Part shown: positions 45,497 to 57,017 of the stretch, piece after piece
How the letters are laid out: each line of letters begins with the position of its first letter
Position numbering within the stretch: the stretch's first letter is position 1
Assembly: GCA_003279445.1 (NCBI GenBank)
Contig: QCHT01000002.1
Span: 62,001 to 126,000 of the forward strand
DNA from: Prochlorococcus sp. AG-402-G10
GTDB taxonomy: Bacteria; Cyanobacteriota; Cyanobacteriia; PCC-6307; Cyanobiaceae
DNA length: 64,000 nt
Direction of reading: 5' to 3'
Notes under the pieces: model-generated
What the model saw: only the letters and a program-made list of their open reading frames with translations
Told to the model about the DNA's origin: nothing
Database searches by the model: none
Program-made: the position numbers and the translations under genes

Positions 45497-46149
45497 TTTG
45501 ACTTCTTAAGAAAAAAGAAGCGTATACATAGCCAAGCAAATGTAATAAATATTGAAAAGGCCAATATGAATTTAACTCCCTTAGAAAAAGGCTCAATCCA
45601 AATTTCAACTGCACTATAACTTTCACCTAAAAGTATACCTGCAACTGTTAAAAAAATAATCCACAGAAGACTCCCTGCAGTTGTCCAAAATACAAAAGGT
45701 GGGAGAGGCATTAATTGAATTCCAGCAGGCACAGAGATTAATGTGCGTATACCAGGAATTAACCTTCCCCAAAAAACCAAAGCTATTCCATACCTAGAAA
45801 ACCAACTATGACTTTTATATAAGTCAGTAGGAGTAATACCTAACCATTTCCCATATTTAGCAATCCAAATCTCTATCTTTTCTTCATTGGCTAACCTGCC
45901 TAATCCATACCAAGGGAATGCCCCTAATACCGTGCCAATCAAACCCGCAATAATAACTGGAAAAAAACTTAATTGGCCTTGAGCAATATAAAAACCACCA
46001 AGGGGCATAATTAATTCAGAGGGTATAGGAGGAAATAAATTTTCTAAAAACATCGCAATTAAAATTGCCCCATAACCAAGCCACTGATTAGACTGAACTG
46101 CATTACCTATAAGATCAGGCAAGGAAAGCAAGGTATCAGCAATATTCAT
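45493..46149 (-). CDS. DedA family membrane protein
   Basis: The 218-residue DedA/SNARE-associated protein has motifs FLENLFPPIPSELIMPLGGF, GTVLGAFPWYGLGRL, FSRYGIALVFWGRLIPGIRTLISVPAG and several membrane helices. DedA proteins are proton-coupled lipid carriers or flippases in bacteria and affect membrane homeostasis. It starts with ATG at 46149, 27 bases after the ahcY stop on the same strand, and overlaps ssb by four bases at the 3' ends. The exact substrate is unknown. Confidence 0.92.
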   Translation of the reverse strand: MNIADTLLSLPDLIGNAVQSNQWLGYGAILIAMFLENLFPPIPSELIMPLGGFYIAQGQLSFFPVIIAGLIGTVLGAFPWYGLGRLANEEKIEIWIAKYGKWLGITPTDLYKSHSWFSRYGIALVFWGRLIPGIRTLISVPAGIQLMPLPPFVFWTTAGSLLWIIFLTVAGILLGESYSAVEIWIEPFSKGVKFILAFSIFITFAWLCIRFFFLKKSN

Positions 46150-46176
46150 GAATGGATATTTAAATAGTTAGGCTGA

Positions 46177-47607
46177 TTAATAACGATATTGCTCTGGTTT
46201 ATAAGGTCCTTGAACAGGAACGTTAATATAATCAGCTTGTTCACTAGTAAGTTGTGTTAATTGAGCACCTATCTTTTCTAAATGAAGACGAGCAACCATC
46301 TCATCTAAATGTTTAGGTAATACATAAACATTGTCACTATATTCATTTCCTTTAGTAAACAATTCTATCTGAGCTAAAACTTGATTTGTAAATGAATTGC
46401 TCATTACAAAACTGGGGTGGCCAGTTGCACATCCCAAATTAACTAAACGGCCTTCAGCTAAAAGAATTATCTTATTGCCGCTAGGAAGAGTTATATGATC
46501 AACTTGAGGCTTAATATTCTCCCAGTGATAAGACTTTAACGAAGCAACATCAATTTCATTGTCAAAATGTCCAATGTTTGAAACTATAGCTTCATCTTTC
46601 ATTCTAATTAAGTGCTCATGACAAATAACTTGATAATTGCCAGTCGCAGTAACAAAAATATCAATTTGTTCAACCACATCATCTAATCGAACGACCCTAT
46701 ATCCCTCCATTGCTGCTTGCAAAGCACAAATTGGGTCAATTTCTGCAATCATTACTGATGCACCAAGTCCTCGTAAAGATTGTGCGGAACCTTTACCAAC
46801 ATCACCATATCCAATAACTAAAGCCACTTTGCCAGCAACCATGACATCAGTTGCTCTCTTAATTCCATCCACTAGAGATTCACGGCAACCATAAAGATTG
46901 TCAAATTTACTCTTAGTAACTGAATCATTCACATTAATTGCAGGGAAAGGGAGTTCACCAGTCTTTTGCATTTGATATAGTCTTGCAACTCCAGTAGTTG
47001 TTTCTTCAGTAACGCCCTGAATCATCCCTTTAATGCGTGAATAGAATAATGCGTCTTCAGACAATTTTTTGCGAATAGAAGCAAAAAGCGCTATCTCTTC
47101 TTCGTTTGAAGGGTTGTCCAGCACTGAAGGATCCTGAGAAGCTTTATCTCCAAGAATTACTAAACCAGTTGCATCTCCACCATCATCCAAAATCATATTC
47201 GGCCCTTCCAAAGCACCCCACTCAAGAATTCGATGGGTATAAGACCAGTATTCAGTTAATGTTTCTCCTTTTTTTGCAAAAACTGGTATGCCATTTTTTG
47301 CAACCGCAGATGCTGCATGATCTTGTGTAGAAAAAATATTGCAAGAAGCCCATCTGACTTGAGCTCCTAAGGCCACTAAAGTCTCAATCAATACTCCTGT
47401 CTGAATTGTCATATGAAGGCTTCCCGCAATTCGAGCACCTTGCAAAGGCTTTTCCTTACTATATTTTTCCCGCAATGCCATTAACCCAGGCATCTCTTTC
47501 TCTGCTATAGCAAGCTCTTTACGGCCAAAATCAGCAAGCTCGATATCTGCGACTTCATAAGAGGAATCATTAACTAATTTTGAACTTGATACTCTAGAAG
47601 AAACCAT
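46177..47607 (-). CDS. ahcY: Adenosylhomocysteinase
   Basis: The 476-residue NAD enzyme has [39 protein letters not shown], the insert-bearing middle, [49 protein letters not shown], and the C-terminal [45 protein letters not shown]. It clears S-adenosylhomocysteine after methylations. The ATG at 47607 ([11 protein letters not shown]) is preferred to one 14 codons upstream, which would run into the divergent tsaE promoter region. No SAH riboswitch is seen in the short 44-base gap. Confidence 0.96.
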   Translation of the reverse strand: MVSSRVSSSKLVNDSSYEVADIELADFGRKELAIAEKEMPGLMALREKYSKEKPLQGARIAGSLHMTIQTGVLIETLVALGAQVRWASCNIFSTQDHAASAVAKNGIPVFAKKGETLTEYWSYTHRILEWGALEGPNMILDDGGDATGLVILGDKASQDPSVLDNPSNEEEIALFASIRKKLSEDALFYSRIKGMIQGVTEETTTGVARLYQMQKTGELPFPAINVNDSVTKSKFDNLYGCRESLVDGIKRATDVMVAGKVALVIGYGDVGKGSAQSLRGLGASVMIAEIDPICALQAAMEGYRVVRLDDVVEQIDIFVTATGNYQVICHEHLIRMKDEAIVSNIGHFDNEIDVASLKSYHWENIKPQVDHITLPSGNKIILLAEGRLVNLGCATGHPSFVMSNSFTNQVLAQIELFTKGNEYSDNVYVLPKHLDEMVARLHLEKIGAQLTQLTSEQADYINVPVQGPYKPEQYRY

Positions 47608-47651
47608 AATTAACAAGAAGCAAGGTGTTTGGGAAAATAAAAATTCCAACC

Positions 47652-48140
47652 ATGATCACTAACTACTCTAACGAATCAAAATGGATTCTTAAAAATCATG
47701 CCAGCACAATAAAATTTGGCGAATCCTTAGCGCAAGAACTTTCCAGTATAAAAGTGCTTTTATTAGAAGGTCCGCTAGGAGCAGGTAAAACGTCTTTAGT
47801 ACAAGGAATAGGTAAAGGATTGAAAATAAGCGAGCAAATCACAAGTCCAACTTTTGCTTTATCCCATCATTATCTTCACGGCAAAAGGGCTCTATTTCAT
47901 TTAGATCTTTATAGGTTAGAAGAACCAAGCGCAGCCAATGAATTGTTCCTTCAAGAAGAAGAAATATCTAGCCAATGCAATGGTCTACTAGTAATTGAAT
48001 GGCCATCTCGATTAACTATCTCAATTGATAATGCTTGCAAAATTTTCATAATGTACCTAGCCAATGAAGGACGGGAGATTCAAATAATGTCGTCTTCTAA
48101 CGAAGCTAAGAGTTTTTCCACTTCTGAAGAACTTGGTTGA
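47652..48140 (+). CDS. tsaE: tRNA threonylcarbamoyladenosine synthesis ATPase TsaE
   Basis: The 162-residue ATPase has Walker [20 protein letters not shown], the [15 protein letters not shown] segment and the [10 protein letters not shown] Walker B-like motif typical of TsaE (YjeE). It works with TsaB and TsaD to make t6A37 in tRNAs. The start is the ATG at 47652 ([13 protein letters not shown]). The coding region overlaps the convergent sugar-kinase gene by 61 bases, longer than any other overlap here. Confidence 0.92.
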   Translation: MITNYSNESKWILKNHASTIKFGESLAQELSSIKVLLLEGPLGAGKTSLVQGIGKGLKISEQITSPTFALSHHYLHGKRALFHLDLYRLEEPSAANELFLQEEEISSQCNGLLVIEWPSRLTISIDNACKIFIMYLANEGREIQIMSSSNEAKSFSTSEELG

Positions 48141-49099
48141 GGGTCAATGGCTCCTTTCCCACCACAAACTAAAGCTCCACATGCAGCAGCAAAACGAATA
48201 ATTTTTTCTGCTTGAAGCTTATTTCGTGGATAAAAAGAATGAGTTGAAAGTTGAGAAATAATGCCAGCAAAAAAAGAGTCGCCAGCACCTGTTGTATCAA
48301 CTACTGATGCTGGTGATGATATTGCTTTGGTTTCACCTGAAAAAGCTCCTAAAAGCCATCGAATAGGTTGAGCGCCATCAGTGACAATTACACTTGGCCT
48401 ATTTGGTAAAGATTCCGCTATATCTATCGGGTTATCATTGTTAAAAAAACAAAGAGCTTCTTCCTTAGCAAGCTTAAGCAAAGAAGCTTGCTCCAAAAAA
48501 GGTTTCAAGAGAGAGCAAGTTTCAAAATTCGGAGGACTATCTGGATCCAACGATGAATCCCAAAAAGTTGGGCGCCAATTCAAATCAATTGCAATATTAA
48601 GGTTATTTTTTCTAGCATTTTCTAGAACCCAAGTTACAGCTTGCCTCGATGACTCTGATGCAAATGGAATAGTGCCAAGTAACAACCAGCTTGCACCTTT
48701 AGATAGAGAAGGCCAAATCGATTTTATTTTCTGCAAGTTTAGTTTTTGATCGGCAAATGAATTATTAGCTCCTCCAACAAAACCTCCGAAAGAACGTTCT
48801 CCTTTAATATCGCGATGCACAAGGACGATACGAGTTGGCAATTCATCATTTAGCTGTATTCCAGAAGTATTTATATCTAAAGAAGTAAATAAATCACAAA
48901 ACTCTTTTCCAATAGAATCATTTCCTAGGCTCCCAAGAAATGCTACATCTACACCCAACTTAGATAAACCACATGCAACATTGGCAGGAGCTCCACCTAA
49001 CAAATCATCAAAATCCTTATTCAAAGAAGGGTTTCCACCAGGGGTTCCTAAACGATCAACCAAAGCTTCACCTATACAAATTACTTTAGAGTTACTCAT
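48080..49099 (-). CDS. PfkB-family carbohydrate kinase (fructokinase-like)
   Basis: The 339-residue ribokinase-fold protein has KVICIGEALVDRLG near the start, LLGGAPANVACGLSKLGV (substrate glycine loop), FLGSLGNDSIGKEF, and the catalytic motif VVDTTGAGDSFFAGIISQL with the base Asp. The overall pattern is that of fructokinases, which phosphorylate fructose. The starting ATG is at 49099. It overlaps the tail of tsaE by 61 bases on the other strand. The sugar cannot be fixed by reading alone. Confidence 0.9.
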   Translation of the reverse strand: MSNSKVICIGEALVDRLGTPGGNPSLNKDFDDLLGGAPANVACGLSKLGVDVAFLGSLGNDSIGKEFCDLFTSLDINTSGIQLNDELPTRIVLVHRDIKGERSFGGFVGGANNSFADQKLNLQKIKSIWPSLSKGASWLLLGTIPFASESSRQAVTWVLENARKNNLNIAIDLNWRPTFWDSSLDPDSPPNFETCSLLKPFLEQASLLKLAKEEALCFFNNDNPIDIAESLPNRPSVIVTDGAQPIRWLLGAFSGETKAISSPASVVDTTGAGDSFFAGIISQLSTHSFYPRNKLQAEKIIRFAAACGALVCGGKGAIDPQPSSSEVEKLLASLEDDII

Positions 49100-49153
49100 T
49101 TTCTTCAGTAATAAGTATTAGATTTAAATGCAAAATACTGGAAAATACAAACC

Positions 49154-50305
49154 TTATGGGTTTTGATTAGAAACTAGATAATCTTTTATTGCGGAAATCA
49201 TTTTTTGATTGGCGGCTGGAAAAGGGTAGTTGATTAATTCACTGGGGGGTACCCATTTAGTTTGAACACTTGCTAAGGGTTGTGGAACACCAGAAATCAA
49301 CTGACAAATATAAACAACAAAATGAAGCTTCTGATGTGAGTAGGAATGATCAAATTCCACAAGTTTCTTCGCAACTTTGACCTTAATACCTAATTCTTCA
49401 GACAATTCTCGAATCACTGTAGATTCAACAGCCTCACCTTCCTCTTGCTTCCCTCCAGGGAATTCCCACATTCCAGCCATACTCTGACCATTTGTCCTTT
49501 GATCAATAAGCACTTCTCCTAAGTCATTGAACACTAAACCAATACCAATAACTGAATATGGCAAAACTTTTCTAGAACCCTTAATTGGGAAGTCAGATGG
49601 ATTTCCTTCATGATAGGCAAAACAATATTTCTGCCATGGACAACAAAAACATTTCGGATTCTTAGAAGTACAAATTTTTGCACCTAGGTCCATCAGCGCC
49701 TGATTGAAGTCCCTAGGGTAATCAGGGTCCAAAAGCACATCACTCAACTTCCAAAGCCTTTTTAAGTCTTTGGACAAACTCTCTTGACTCCCAATTAATC
49801 TTGAAAGAATCCTTTTAACATTTCCATCCAATAAAGCTTCAGGAATATTAAATGCTGAAGAAATTATGCTTGCTGCAGTAGTACGCCCAATCCCAGGTAA
49901 AGCAATCCAACTTTCTTTATCATTAGGCCAAGACTCTGGATTCAAATGATCACTATCGCCCAAAACGTTTCGCAATACTTTGGATGTCTTATGAATCCTA
50001 TGAGCTCGAGAGTAATAACCAAGTCCCTGCCAAGCAAGTAAAATCTCGTGATCTAAAGCGCTAGCTAAATCAAAAACAGTTGGGAAAGTCTTCATCCAGT
50101 TTTCCCAATAAGGCAATACGACATTGAGTTGTGTTTGCTGAAGCATTACTTCTGCAACCAAGATTGGATAAACAGGAAGTTTTTCTGACTTTTTGGGTAC
50201 GCTACCATCTGGTTTAAGCTTCCAAGGAATCGAATGCCTTCCATGGCATGCATACCATTTCAATAGCTCAAATCTCATTTTTTCAATACTCTCAAAATTT
50301 TCCAT
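49154..50305 (-). CDS. mutY: A/G-specific adenine glycosylase
   Basis: The protein removes adenine mispaired with 8-oxoguanine. The glycosylase domain has ILVAEVMLQQTQLNVVLPYWENW, GLGYYSRAHRIHK, WIALPGIGRTTAASI and LDGNVKRIL with the catalytic Asp. The iron-sulfur motif C-x6-C-x2-C-x5-C is complete in CTSKNPKCFCCPWQKYC. A C-terminal NUDIX-type domain follows, with GGKQEEGEAVESTVIREL and SEELGI. The ATG at 50305 (MENFESIEKMRF) is chosen; a further 11 codons upstream would overlap the divergent hydrolase. Confidence 0.95.
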   Translation of the reverse strand: MENFESIEKMRFELLKWYACHGRHSIPWKLKPDGSVPKKSEKLPVYPILVAEVMLQQTQLNVVLPYWENWMKTFPTVFDLASALDHEILLAWQGLGYYSRAHRIHKTSKVLRNVLGDSDHLNPESWPNDKESWIALPGIGRTTAASIISSAFNIPEALLDGNVKRILSRLIGSQESLSKDLKRLWKLSDVLLDPDYPRDFNQALMDLGAKICTSKNPKCFCCPWQKYCFAYHEGNPSDFPIKGSRKVLPYSVIGIGLVFNDLGEVLIDQRTNGQSMAGMWEFPGGKQEEGEAVESTVIRELSEELGIKVKVAKKLVEFDHSYSHQKLHFVVYICQLISGVPQPLASVQTKWVPPSELINYPFPAANQKMISAIKDYLVSNQNP

Positions 50306-50317
50306 GGGACTACAATT

Positions 50318-51229
50318 TTGACTAATACGAATACACATATTCTGAACTGGAATGGATTAGAAGTTGCTTGGAAAAAACAAGGAGGGTTGATGAACTTGCA
50401 ATTAGCAACATTATTAATCCATGGTTTTGGTGCTAACAAAGATCATTGGCGACACAATCAAGCTGTCCTTGGAAGTATTAGCGAATGTTATGCAATAGAT
50501 TTAATTGGATTTGGAGAAAGTAGTCAACCAAACTCTTGTGTTCAAGGGGAGAGAAAAAGCCCAGATCACTTCTGCTACAACTTCGATAACTGGGGTCAAC
50601 AAATTGCAGACTTTACAAGATTAGTTATTAAAAAGCCAGTAATCCTAATTGGTAATTCAATTGGCGGAATTATTGCACTAAGAGCAGCCAAGATTCTTGG
50701 TCTTAACTGTAAAGGAATTATTTTAATAAATTGTGCTCAAAGATTAATGGATGATAAGAACCTTGCAAAGCAATCTTTCGTTCAAAAAGGCTTGAGACCG
50801 TTCCTAAAATTCTTCACTCGGCAAAGATGGCTTAGCAAAAACCTTTTTAGAAATGCTGCCAAGCCTGATTTCATCGAAAAAGTTCTTAAAAAAGCTTATC
50901 CAAGTGGCTCGAATATAGATGAAGACTTGATTAATCTGCTTTATCAACCAACAAAAGGTTTAGGCGCTCCTGAAGCTTTTCACGGTTTCATAAATATCTT
51001 CAATGATTACTTAGCTCCTGAGCTCATGAAACAACTTGATATACCAGTAAATATGATTTGTGGAGAAGAAGATCCTTGGGAGCCAATTTCAGAAGCAAAA
51101 GATTGGTTCTCGTATATTGAATGCATTCGATCGTTAGAGATAATACCTAAGTCAGGCCATTGTCCTCACGATGAAACCCCTGAACTAGTTAACCCTATTT
51201 TATTAAAACTAATTCAAGACGCCACATAA
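50318..51229 (+). CDS. Alpha/beta hydrolase (paralogue of 18275-19225)
   Basis: This 303-residue hydrolase has LLIHGFGANKDHWRHNQAVL, YAIDLIGFGESSQP, the nucleophile elbow IGNSIGGIIALRAA, the acid in ICGEEDPWEP and the His in SGHCPHDETPELV. It shares these motifs with the hydrolase at 18275, so the two are paralogues. The likely start is a TTG at 50318 (MTNTNTHILNWNGLEVAW), 13 bases from the divergent mutY start. It is convergent with the sigma factor gene (16-base overlap at the ends). Substrate unknown. Confidence 0.85.
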   Translation: MTNTNTHILNWNGLEVAWKKQGGLMNLQLATLLIHGFGANKDHWRHNQAVLGSISECYAIDLIGFGESSQPNSCVQGERKSPDHFCYNFDNWGQQIADFTRLVIKKPVILIGNSIGGIIALRAAKILGLNCKGIILINCAQRLMDDKNLAKQSFVQKGLRPFLKFFTRQRWLSKNLFRNAAKPDFIEKVLKKAYPSGSNIDEDLINLLYQPTKGLGAPEAFHGFINIFNDYLAPELMKQLDIPVNMICGEEDPWEPISEAKDWFSYIECIRSLEIIPKSGHCPHDETPELVNPILLKLIQDAT

Positions 51230-52254
51230 GCCTCTACAGCATTCCTAAATTTCCTAAGTCCTTTAAGTCCATCACGTTCGAGGTTCCTTACTCTATCTCT
51301 ACTAATTCCCAAAATGCGGCCGATCCCAGTCAAAGTCATAGGGTCTTCACCGTTGATCCCATAACGCATTCTTAGAACTCTATTTTGTAGTTCAGGTAAC
51401 TTTTGCAAAAGAACTTCTAAATCTCCTTTCATGCAATCTATTTCAATCTTTTGACTGGGCAAATCACTCTCTGAAGAAAGTAAATCTAATAGAACCGTAT
51501 CTTCTCCATCGCCTACCCTTGATTCCAAACTCACAGGTTGACTAGCCCTAAACATTAATTCCTTAACTTCGTCAATTGGAATATCTAAATAATTTGCTAG
51601 TTCTTGCATAGATGGGGTTCTAGCTAACTGCTGGCTCAACTCTCTTTGCCCTTTCTTTAATTTATTGAGGACCTCTGTGACATGAATTGGCAAACGAATA
51701 ATTCGGCTTTTTTCCGCAATAGCCCGTGTTATTCCCTGCCGAATCCACCAATAAGCATATGTTGAAAATTTATATCCTCTTGCTGGATCAAATTTTTCAA
51801 CACCTCTAACAAGACCGATTGTGCCTTCTTGGATTAAATCAAGAAGTTCCATATTCCTCTTTGTATATTTTTTCGCAACGCTTACTACTAATCGTAAATT
51901 AGCTGCAACCATTCTCTCTTTGGCACGATTTCCTCTCCGAAATGTCTTCAGTAAATCATCAATCTTTGTTCCAGCATCTTTAGCCAATTCTTCCTTAGAA
52001 GGTTTTTTGCCATTGGCGCTTTCTATCTCCTTTTCCAACTTTTCAAGATGCATCAAATCTTGCACTTGGCGACCTAATGTAATTTCCTGCTCATTTGTTA
52101 AAAGTGGAACTCTCCCAATATCTCTGAGATAGGAACGAACTAAGTCAACCTCAGCTATGGATTTCTTTACTGGAGTAAGCACAGGTGATTGGGTGGGCGT
52201 ACTTTGAGGACTTGTCACGGTGACAACTCTGTTGAGTTTTGTAAAGAATATCAT
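51214..52254 (-). CDS. RNA polymerase sigma factor, group 2 (RpoD-related)
   Basis: The 346-residue sigma-70 family member has region 1.2 (LVRSYLRDIGRVPLLTNEQEITLGRQV), region 2 (ERMVAANLRLVVSVAKKY, LDLIQEGTIGLVRGVEKFDP, GYKFSTYAYWWIRQGITRAI), region 3 (IRLPIHVTEVLNKLKKGQREL) and region 4 (LRMRYGINGEDPMTLTGIGRILGISRDRVRNLE). There is no long N-terminal region 1.1, so it is an alternative (group 2) factor, of which marine picocyanobacteria have several. Which Sig letter it carries cannot be told. It starts at the ATG at 52254. Confidence 0.92.
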   Translation of the reverse strand: MIFFTKLNRVVTVTSPQSTPTQSPVLTPVKKSIAEVDLVRSYLRDIGRVPLLTNEQEITLGRQVQDLMHLEKLEKEIESANGKKPSKEELAKDAGTKIDDLLKTFRRGNRAKERMVAANLRLVVSVAKKYTKRNMELLDLIQEGTIGLVRGVEKFDPARGYKFSTYAYWWIRQGITRAIAEKSRIIRLPIHVTEVLNKLKKGQRELSQQLARTPSMQELANYLDIPIDEVKELMFRASQPVSLESRVGDGEDTVLLDLLSSESDLPSQKIEIDCMKGDLEVLLQKLPELQNRVLRMRYGINGEDPMTLTGIGRILGISRDRVRNLERDGLKGLRKFRNAVEAYVAS

Positions 52255-52324
52255 TAAGAACTGTAAAGCACAAAAAAATGGCTTGGTTTTGCATCAATTT
52301 AGGTGTAAATACCTATCTCTCGAG

Positions 52325-53746
52325 CTAGCTTCCTATTCTTGCTAATAGCCAGGAAGCTGTTGCAAAATAAATCCAAACACCTGCAACATCAGTTGCGGTA
52401 GTAATAAAAGGAGCTGACATCAACGCTGGGTCTAAGCCCATTCTTTGAAACAATAATGGAAGCGTGGCTCCTGCAGTTGCAGCAAGGGTTGTTATAGCAA
52501 GAAGACTTATCCCCACAGCAGTCCCTACTAAAACACCTTCATCACCTTGCCCAAGCCAAAGTGCGCAAGGAACAACAAATAAAAGCATCAGCAACCCAAG
52601 CAAAGCGCCAGCGATAGCTTCCCGAAACACAGCTTTCATAAGGCCTAGCGTCTGAATTCTTTGAGTGCTTAAACCTCTAATAACAACAGTTGAACTCTGA
52701 GCGCCAACATTGCCCCCTGCTCCTATCAAAAGCGGAATAAAGGCTGCCAATAAAACAATTTGACTTGTAATATCATCATTAGTTGCAATAACTTTGGCAG
52801 TAAGTCCATTAGCAATAACCAAAACAAACAACCAAACGACTCTTCTACGAGCTACTGAAAACAAATTACTTTGAAAATAATCATCTTCATCTCCAGCCTG
52901 TACAGCACCTGCCGCATAAATATCACGAGTCGCTTCTTGCTCAATAACGTCAATCACATCATCAACCGTCACTATCCCAACTAAACGTTTTTCTCGATCA
53001 ACTACTGGTAGAGCTAAGAAATCATACCTTTGGATTGCCCTTGCAACTTCTTCTTGATCAGTATCAGTTCGCACATTCACCACCTCTCTAGTCATGACAT
53101 CACCAATTTTTGTCTCTGGCTCAGCAGTCACCAAATCTCTTAAAGAAAGAATCCCTGTCAAATGTCTCTCTCTATCAGTGACATAAAGGCTGTAAATAGT
53201 TTCTGTATAAGGGGCTTGCCGTCTAACAATGTTCAAAGCCTCAAAAGCAGTATGAAATTCCTTTAAATCAATGAACTCATTAGTCATCAACCTTCCAGCA
53301 GTTTCCGCTTCATATCCCAACATCTGAGCTGTAACACGCCTTTCATCAGGGCTGAGTTCTGCAAGTAATCTCCGAACCACTTTTGCAGGCAATTCATCAA
53401 ATAAACTCACCCTGTCATCAGGGGACATCCTTTCAACCAATTCAAGAACTTCTCCCGATCGAAGTCTGTCAAGAAGGCTCTGCTGAACGGCTGGATCAAG
53501 ATATTCATAAACTTCTATAGCTTCATTCTTGCTTAATAGCCTAAATGCTAATGCCTGCAATATTAAAGGCAAATTCCCTATTGCTTCAGCAATATCAACT
53601 GGCTGAACAGGCTCAAGCAACATTTTCACGCCGTCATAGTTGCCAGCAGACAGCATGGTTTCTAGTTGCTGAGTTACTAACTCAGCAACTAGAGGAACAT
53701 TTACCGATGATTCAACATCAAGAGATGCACCTATCCCTTCATTCAT
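52325..53746 (-). CDS. mgtE: Magnesium transporter MgtE
   Basis: The 473-residue protein contains the MgtE N-domain (DGVKMLLEPVQPVDIAEAIGNL), tandem CBS domains (YSLYVTDRERHLTGILSLRDLV, DFLALPVVDREKRLVGIVTVDDVIDVIEQEA) and five C-terminal membrane helices with the pore region FIPLLIGAGGNVGAQSSTVVIRGL. It admits Mg2+ and is closed by Mg2+ bound to the CBS part. The ATG at 53746 (MNEGIGASLDVE) is favoured over a TTG seven codons earlier. It ends 70 bases from the sigma gene start. Confidence 0.94.
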   Translation of the reverse strand: MNEGIGASLDVESSVNVPLVAELVTQQLETMLSAGNYDGVKMLLEPVQPVDIAEAIGNLPLILQALAFRLLSKNEAIEVYEYLDPAVQQSLLDRLRSGEVLELVERMSPDDRVSLFDELPAKVVRRLLAELSPDERRVTAQMLGYEAETAGRLMTNEFIDLKEFHTAFEALNIVRRQAPYTETIYSLYVTDRERHLTGILSLRDLVTAEPETKIGDVMTREVVNVRTDTDQEEVARAIQRYDFLALPVVDREKRLVGIVTVDDVIDVIEQEATRDIYAAGAVQAGDEDDYFQSNLFSVARRRVVWLFVLVIANGLTAKVIATNDDITSQIVLLAAFIPLLIGAGGNVGAQSSTVVIRGLSTQRIQTLGLMKAVFREAIAGALLGLLMLLFVVPCALWLGQGDEGVLVGTAVGISLLAITTLAATAGATLPLLFQRMGLDPALMSAPFITTATDVAGVWIYFATASWLLARIGS

Positions 53747-53778
53747 TGGCGCACCAAAAGGGCTCAAACATCCTATGT

Positions 53779-54138
53779 CTATAGAGACGGAAATAATTGC
53801 TTAATTGTCTTTCCAAGCAAAAAACCTAACGTTAATGACAAAAATCCAGCAATCAAAGTTGAGCCAATGAAGACACTTGCTCGAAATAAGAAGCCTGAAT
53901 TAATCAATGCAAAGGCATCCACCATCCAACTGCTAAATGTAGTGAAAGATCCACAAAAGCCTAAAATCCAAAAAAAATGAGAGCGAGAATTTAATTTCAG
54001 GCCACAAATTAGGCCCAAAAGAAAAACTCCTAAGATATTTGCAAGAAAAGAATTATCAAGTTGCGAACGCAATAAAGCTCCAGGAATTGCACCTGTGCAA
54101 ACGAATAAGACTTGATTTCTTAACGATATATCCTTCAA
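53779..54138 (-). CDS. crcB: Fluoride channel protein CrcB/FluC, copy 1
   Basis: The 119-residue, four-helix protein has TGAIPGALLRSQLDN near the start, LANILGVFLLGLICG, and the fluoride-lining loop GFCGSFTTFSSWMVD. These fluoride channels are antiparallel dimers. It lies six bases downstream of a second copy (54145-54540), so the two probably form a heterodimer, as in other bacteria with paired crcB genes. No fluoride riboswitch is seen upstream. Confidence 0.88.
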   Translation of the reverse strand: MKDISLRNQVLFVCTGAIPGALLRSQLDNSFLANILGVFLLGLICGLKLNSRSHFFWILGFCGSFTTFSSWMVDAFALINSGFLFRASVFIGSTLIAGFLSLTLGFLLGKTIKQLFPSL

Positions 54139-54144
54139 AAGCTT

Positions 54145-54540
54145 TTAAAGGTTTCCAAAATACTGTCCTAAGAAGACAGAGAAGAGACCTAAAAAAATAG
54201 AGAAAAGAACCATACAAAAAAAATCAATCAATCTATGCTTAAGGGAAAAAGAATAAAGCTCAAATATGAAAGAAGAAAAGGTGCTAAAGCTACCTAAGAA
54301 ACCAACACATAATAATAAATATAATGCTTGATTAGAAGAAATAAACTCTAGTTTTGGTTGAATAGCAAGAAAGAAACCTAGGAAAAATGTGGCAACAGTA
54401 TTCAATATCACTAAACCAAGTAATTTAGATTGAGTATATAAGGCTAATTTCTTAGAAACTTGCATTCTAAGCAAAGCGCCTGGAATTGCCCCACTGATAA
54501 TTAATAAAGAAGACTTATGATCCGCTAAAAAACCCAACAT
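54145..54540 (-). CDS. crcB: Fluoride channel protein CrcB/FluC, copy 2
   Basis: The 131-residue protein shares with its neighbour the start SGAIPGALLRMQVSK, the helix-2 asparagine in LVILNTVATFFLGFF, and the loop GFLGSFSTFSSFIFELYS. The two are clearly paralogous but diverged. It begins with ATG at 54540, which overlaps the end of the SH3-like gene by 26 bases, suggesting translational coupling. Function is fluoride export by family. Confidence 0.85.
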   Translation of the reverse strand: MLGFLADHKSSLLIISGAIPGALLRMQVSKKLALYTQSKLLGLVILNTVATFFLGFFLAIQPKLEFISSNQALYLLLCVGFLGSFSTFSSFIFELYSFSLKHRLIDFFCMVLFSIFLGLFSVFLGQYFGNL

Positions 54541-54862
54541 TAATCCATCCTCGACTTGGTTTCAATCCAGGAGCGTTAAAGAAACTATTCTGAGATAGTT
54601 GAACTTGAAGCCAATTTGAACCATCTGTATTTTGCCAAAGCCTAATGACCCTAAGACTAGTTCCTAAATCTACATTCTTATAAAACTCTGCTGATTCTGA
54701 GGGGAAGGGATATAGAAAACATGAGTCTCCTGCAACACAAATGTCTGCTTCGTTTCTATTGATTAATTTAAGTTGTGTTTTATTTGCTCCTCCTGCAGGC
54801 AATGCAACCGGTGCGATTAATGCAAAAGATAACAAACATCCCCAATGAAATAAAGTTCTCAT
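54515..54862 (-). CDS. Exported SH3-like domain protein, 115 residues
   Basis: The protein has a signal peptide (about residues 1-25, HWGCLLSFALIAPVALPAGG) and a mature part resembling a bacterial SH3 domain: ADICVAGDSCFLYPFPSES, LGTSLRVIRLWQN and NWLQVQLSQNSF, then PSRGWINVGFF. Two cysteines (C42 and C48) may form a disulfide. Such domains often bind cell-wall peptides. It lies between gyrB (8 bases) and crcB (26-base overlap) on the same strand, and may be expressed with them. Specific role unknown. Confidence 0.72.
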   Translation of the reverse strand: MRTLFHWGCLLSFALIAPVALPAGGANKTQLKLINRNEADICVAGDSCFLYPFPSESAEFYKNVDLGTSLRVIRLWQNTDGSNWLQVQLSQNSFFNAPGLKPSRGWINVGFFSGS

Positions 54863-54870
54863 ACTTTCCT

Positions 54871-56877
<2,007 letters not shown>

Positions 56878-57017
56878 TTACAAAATTCATCTACCAGAAA
56901 CCTTAACCTGGCAATTTAAATTTACCACTGGGAACCAAGAAAGACTTAAAAGAAATTGCTAACAAAACAAAAGTTCTTCCCAACCAAGATTTTTCCAGCC
57001 TTATCAAGAAAGTATTC

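Noticed and set aside
54145-54540. Fluoride or magnesium riboswitch near crcB or mgtE
   Set aside because: The genes overlap or are only a few bases apart, leaving no room, and no aptamer signature is seen.
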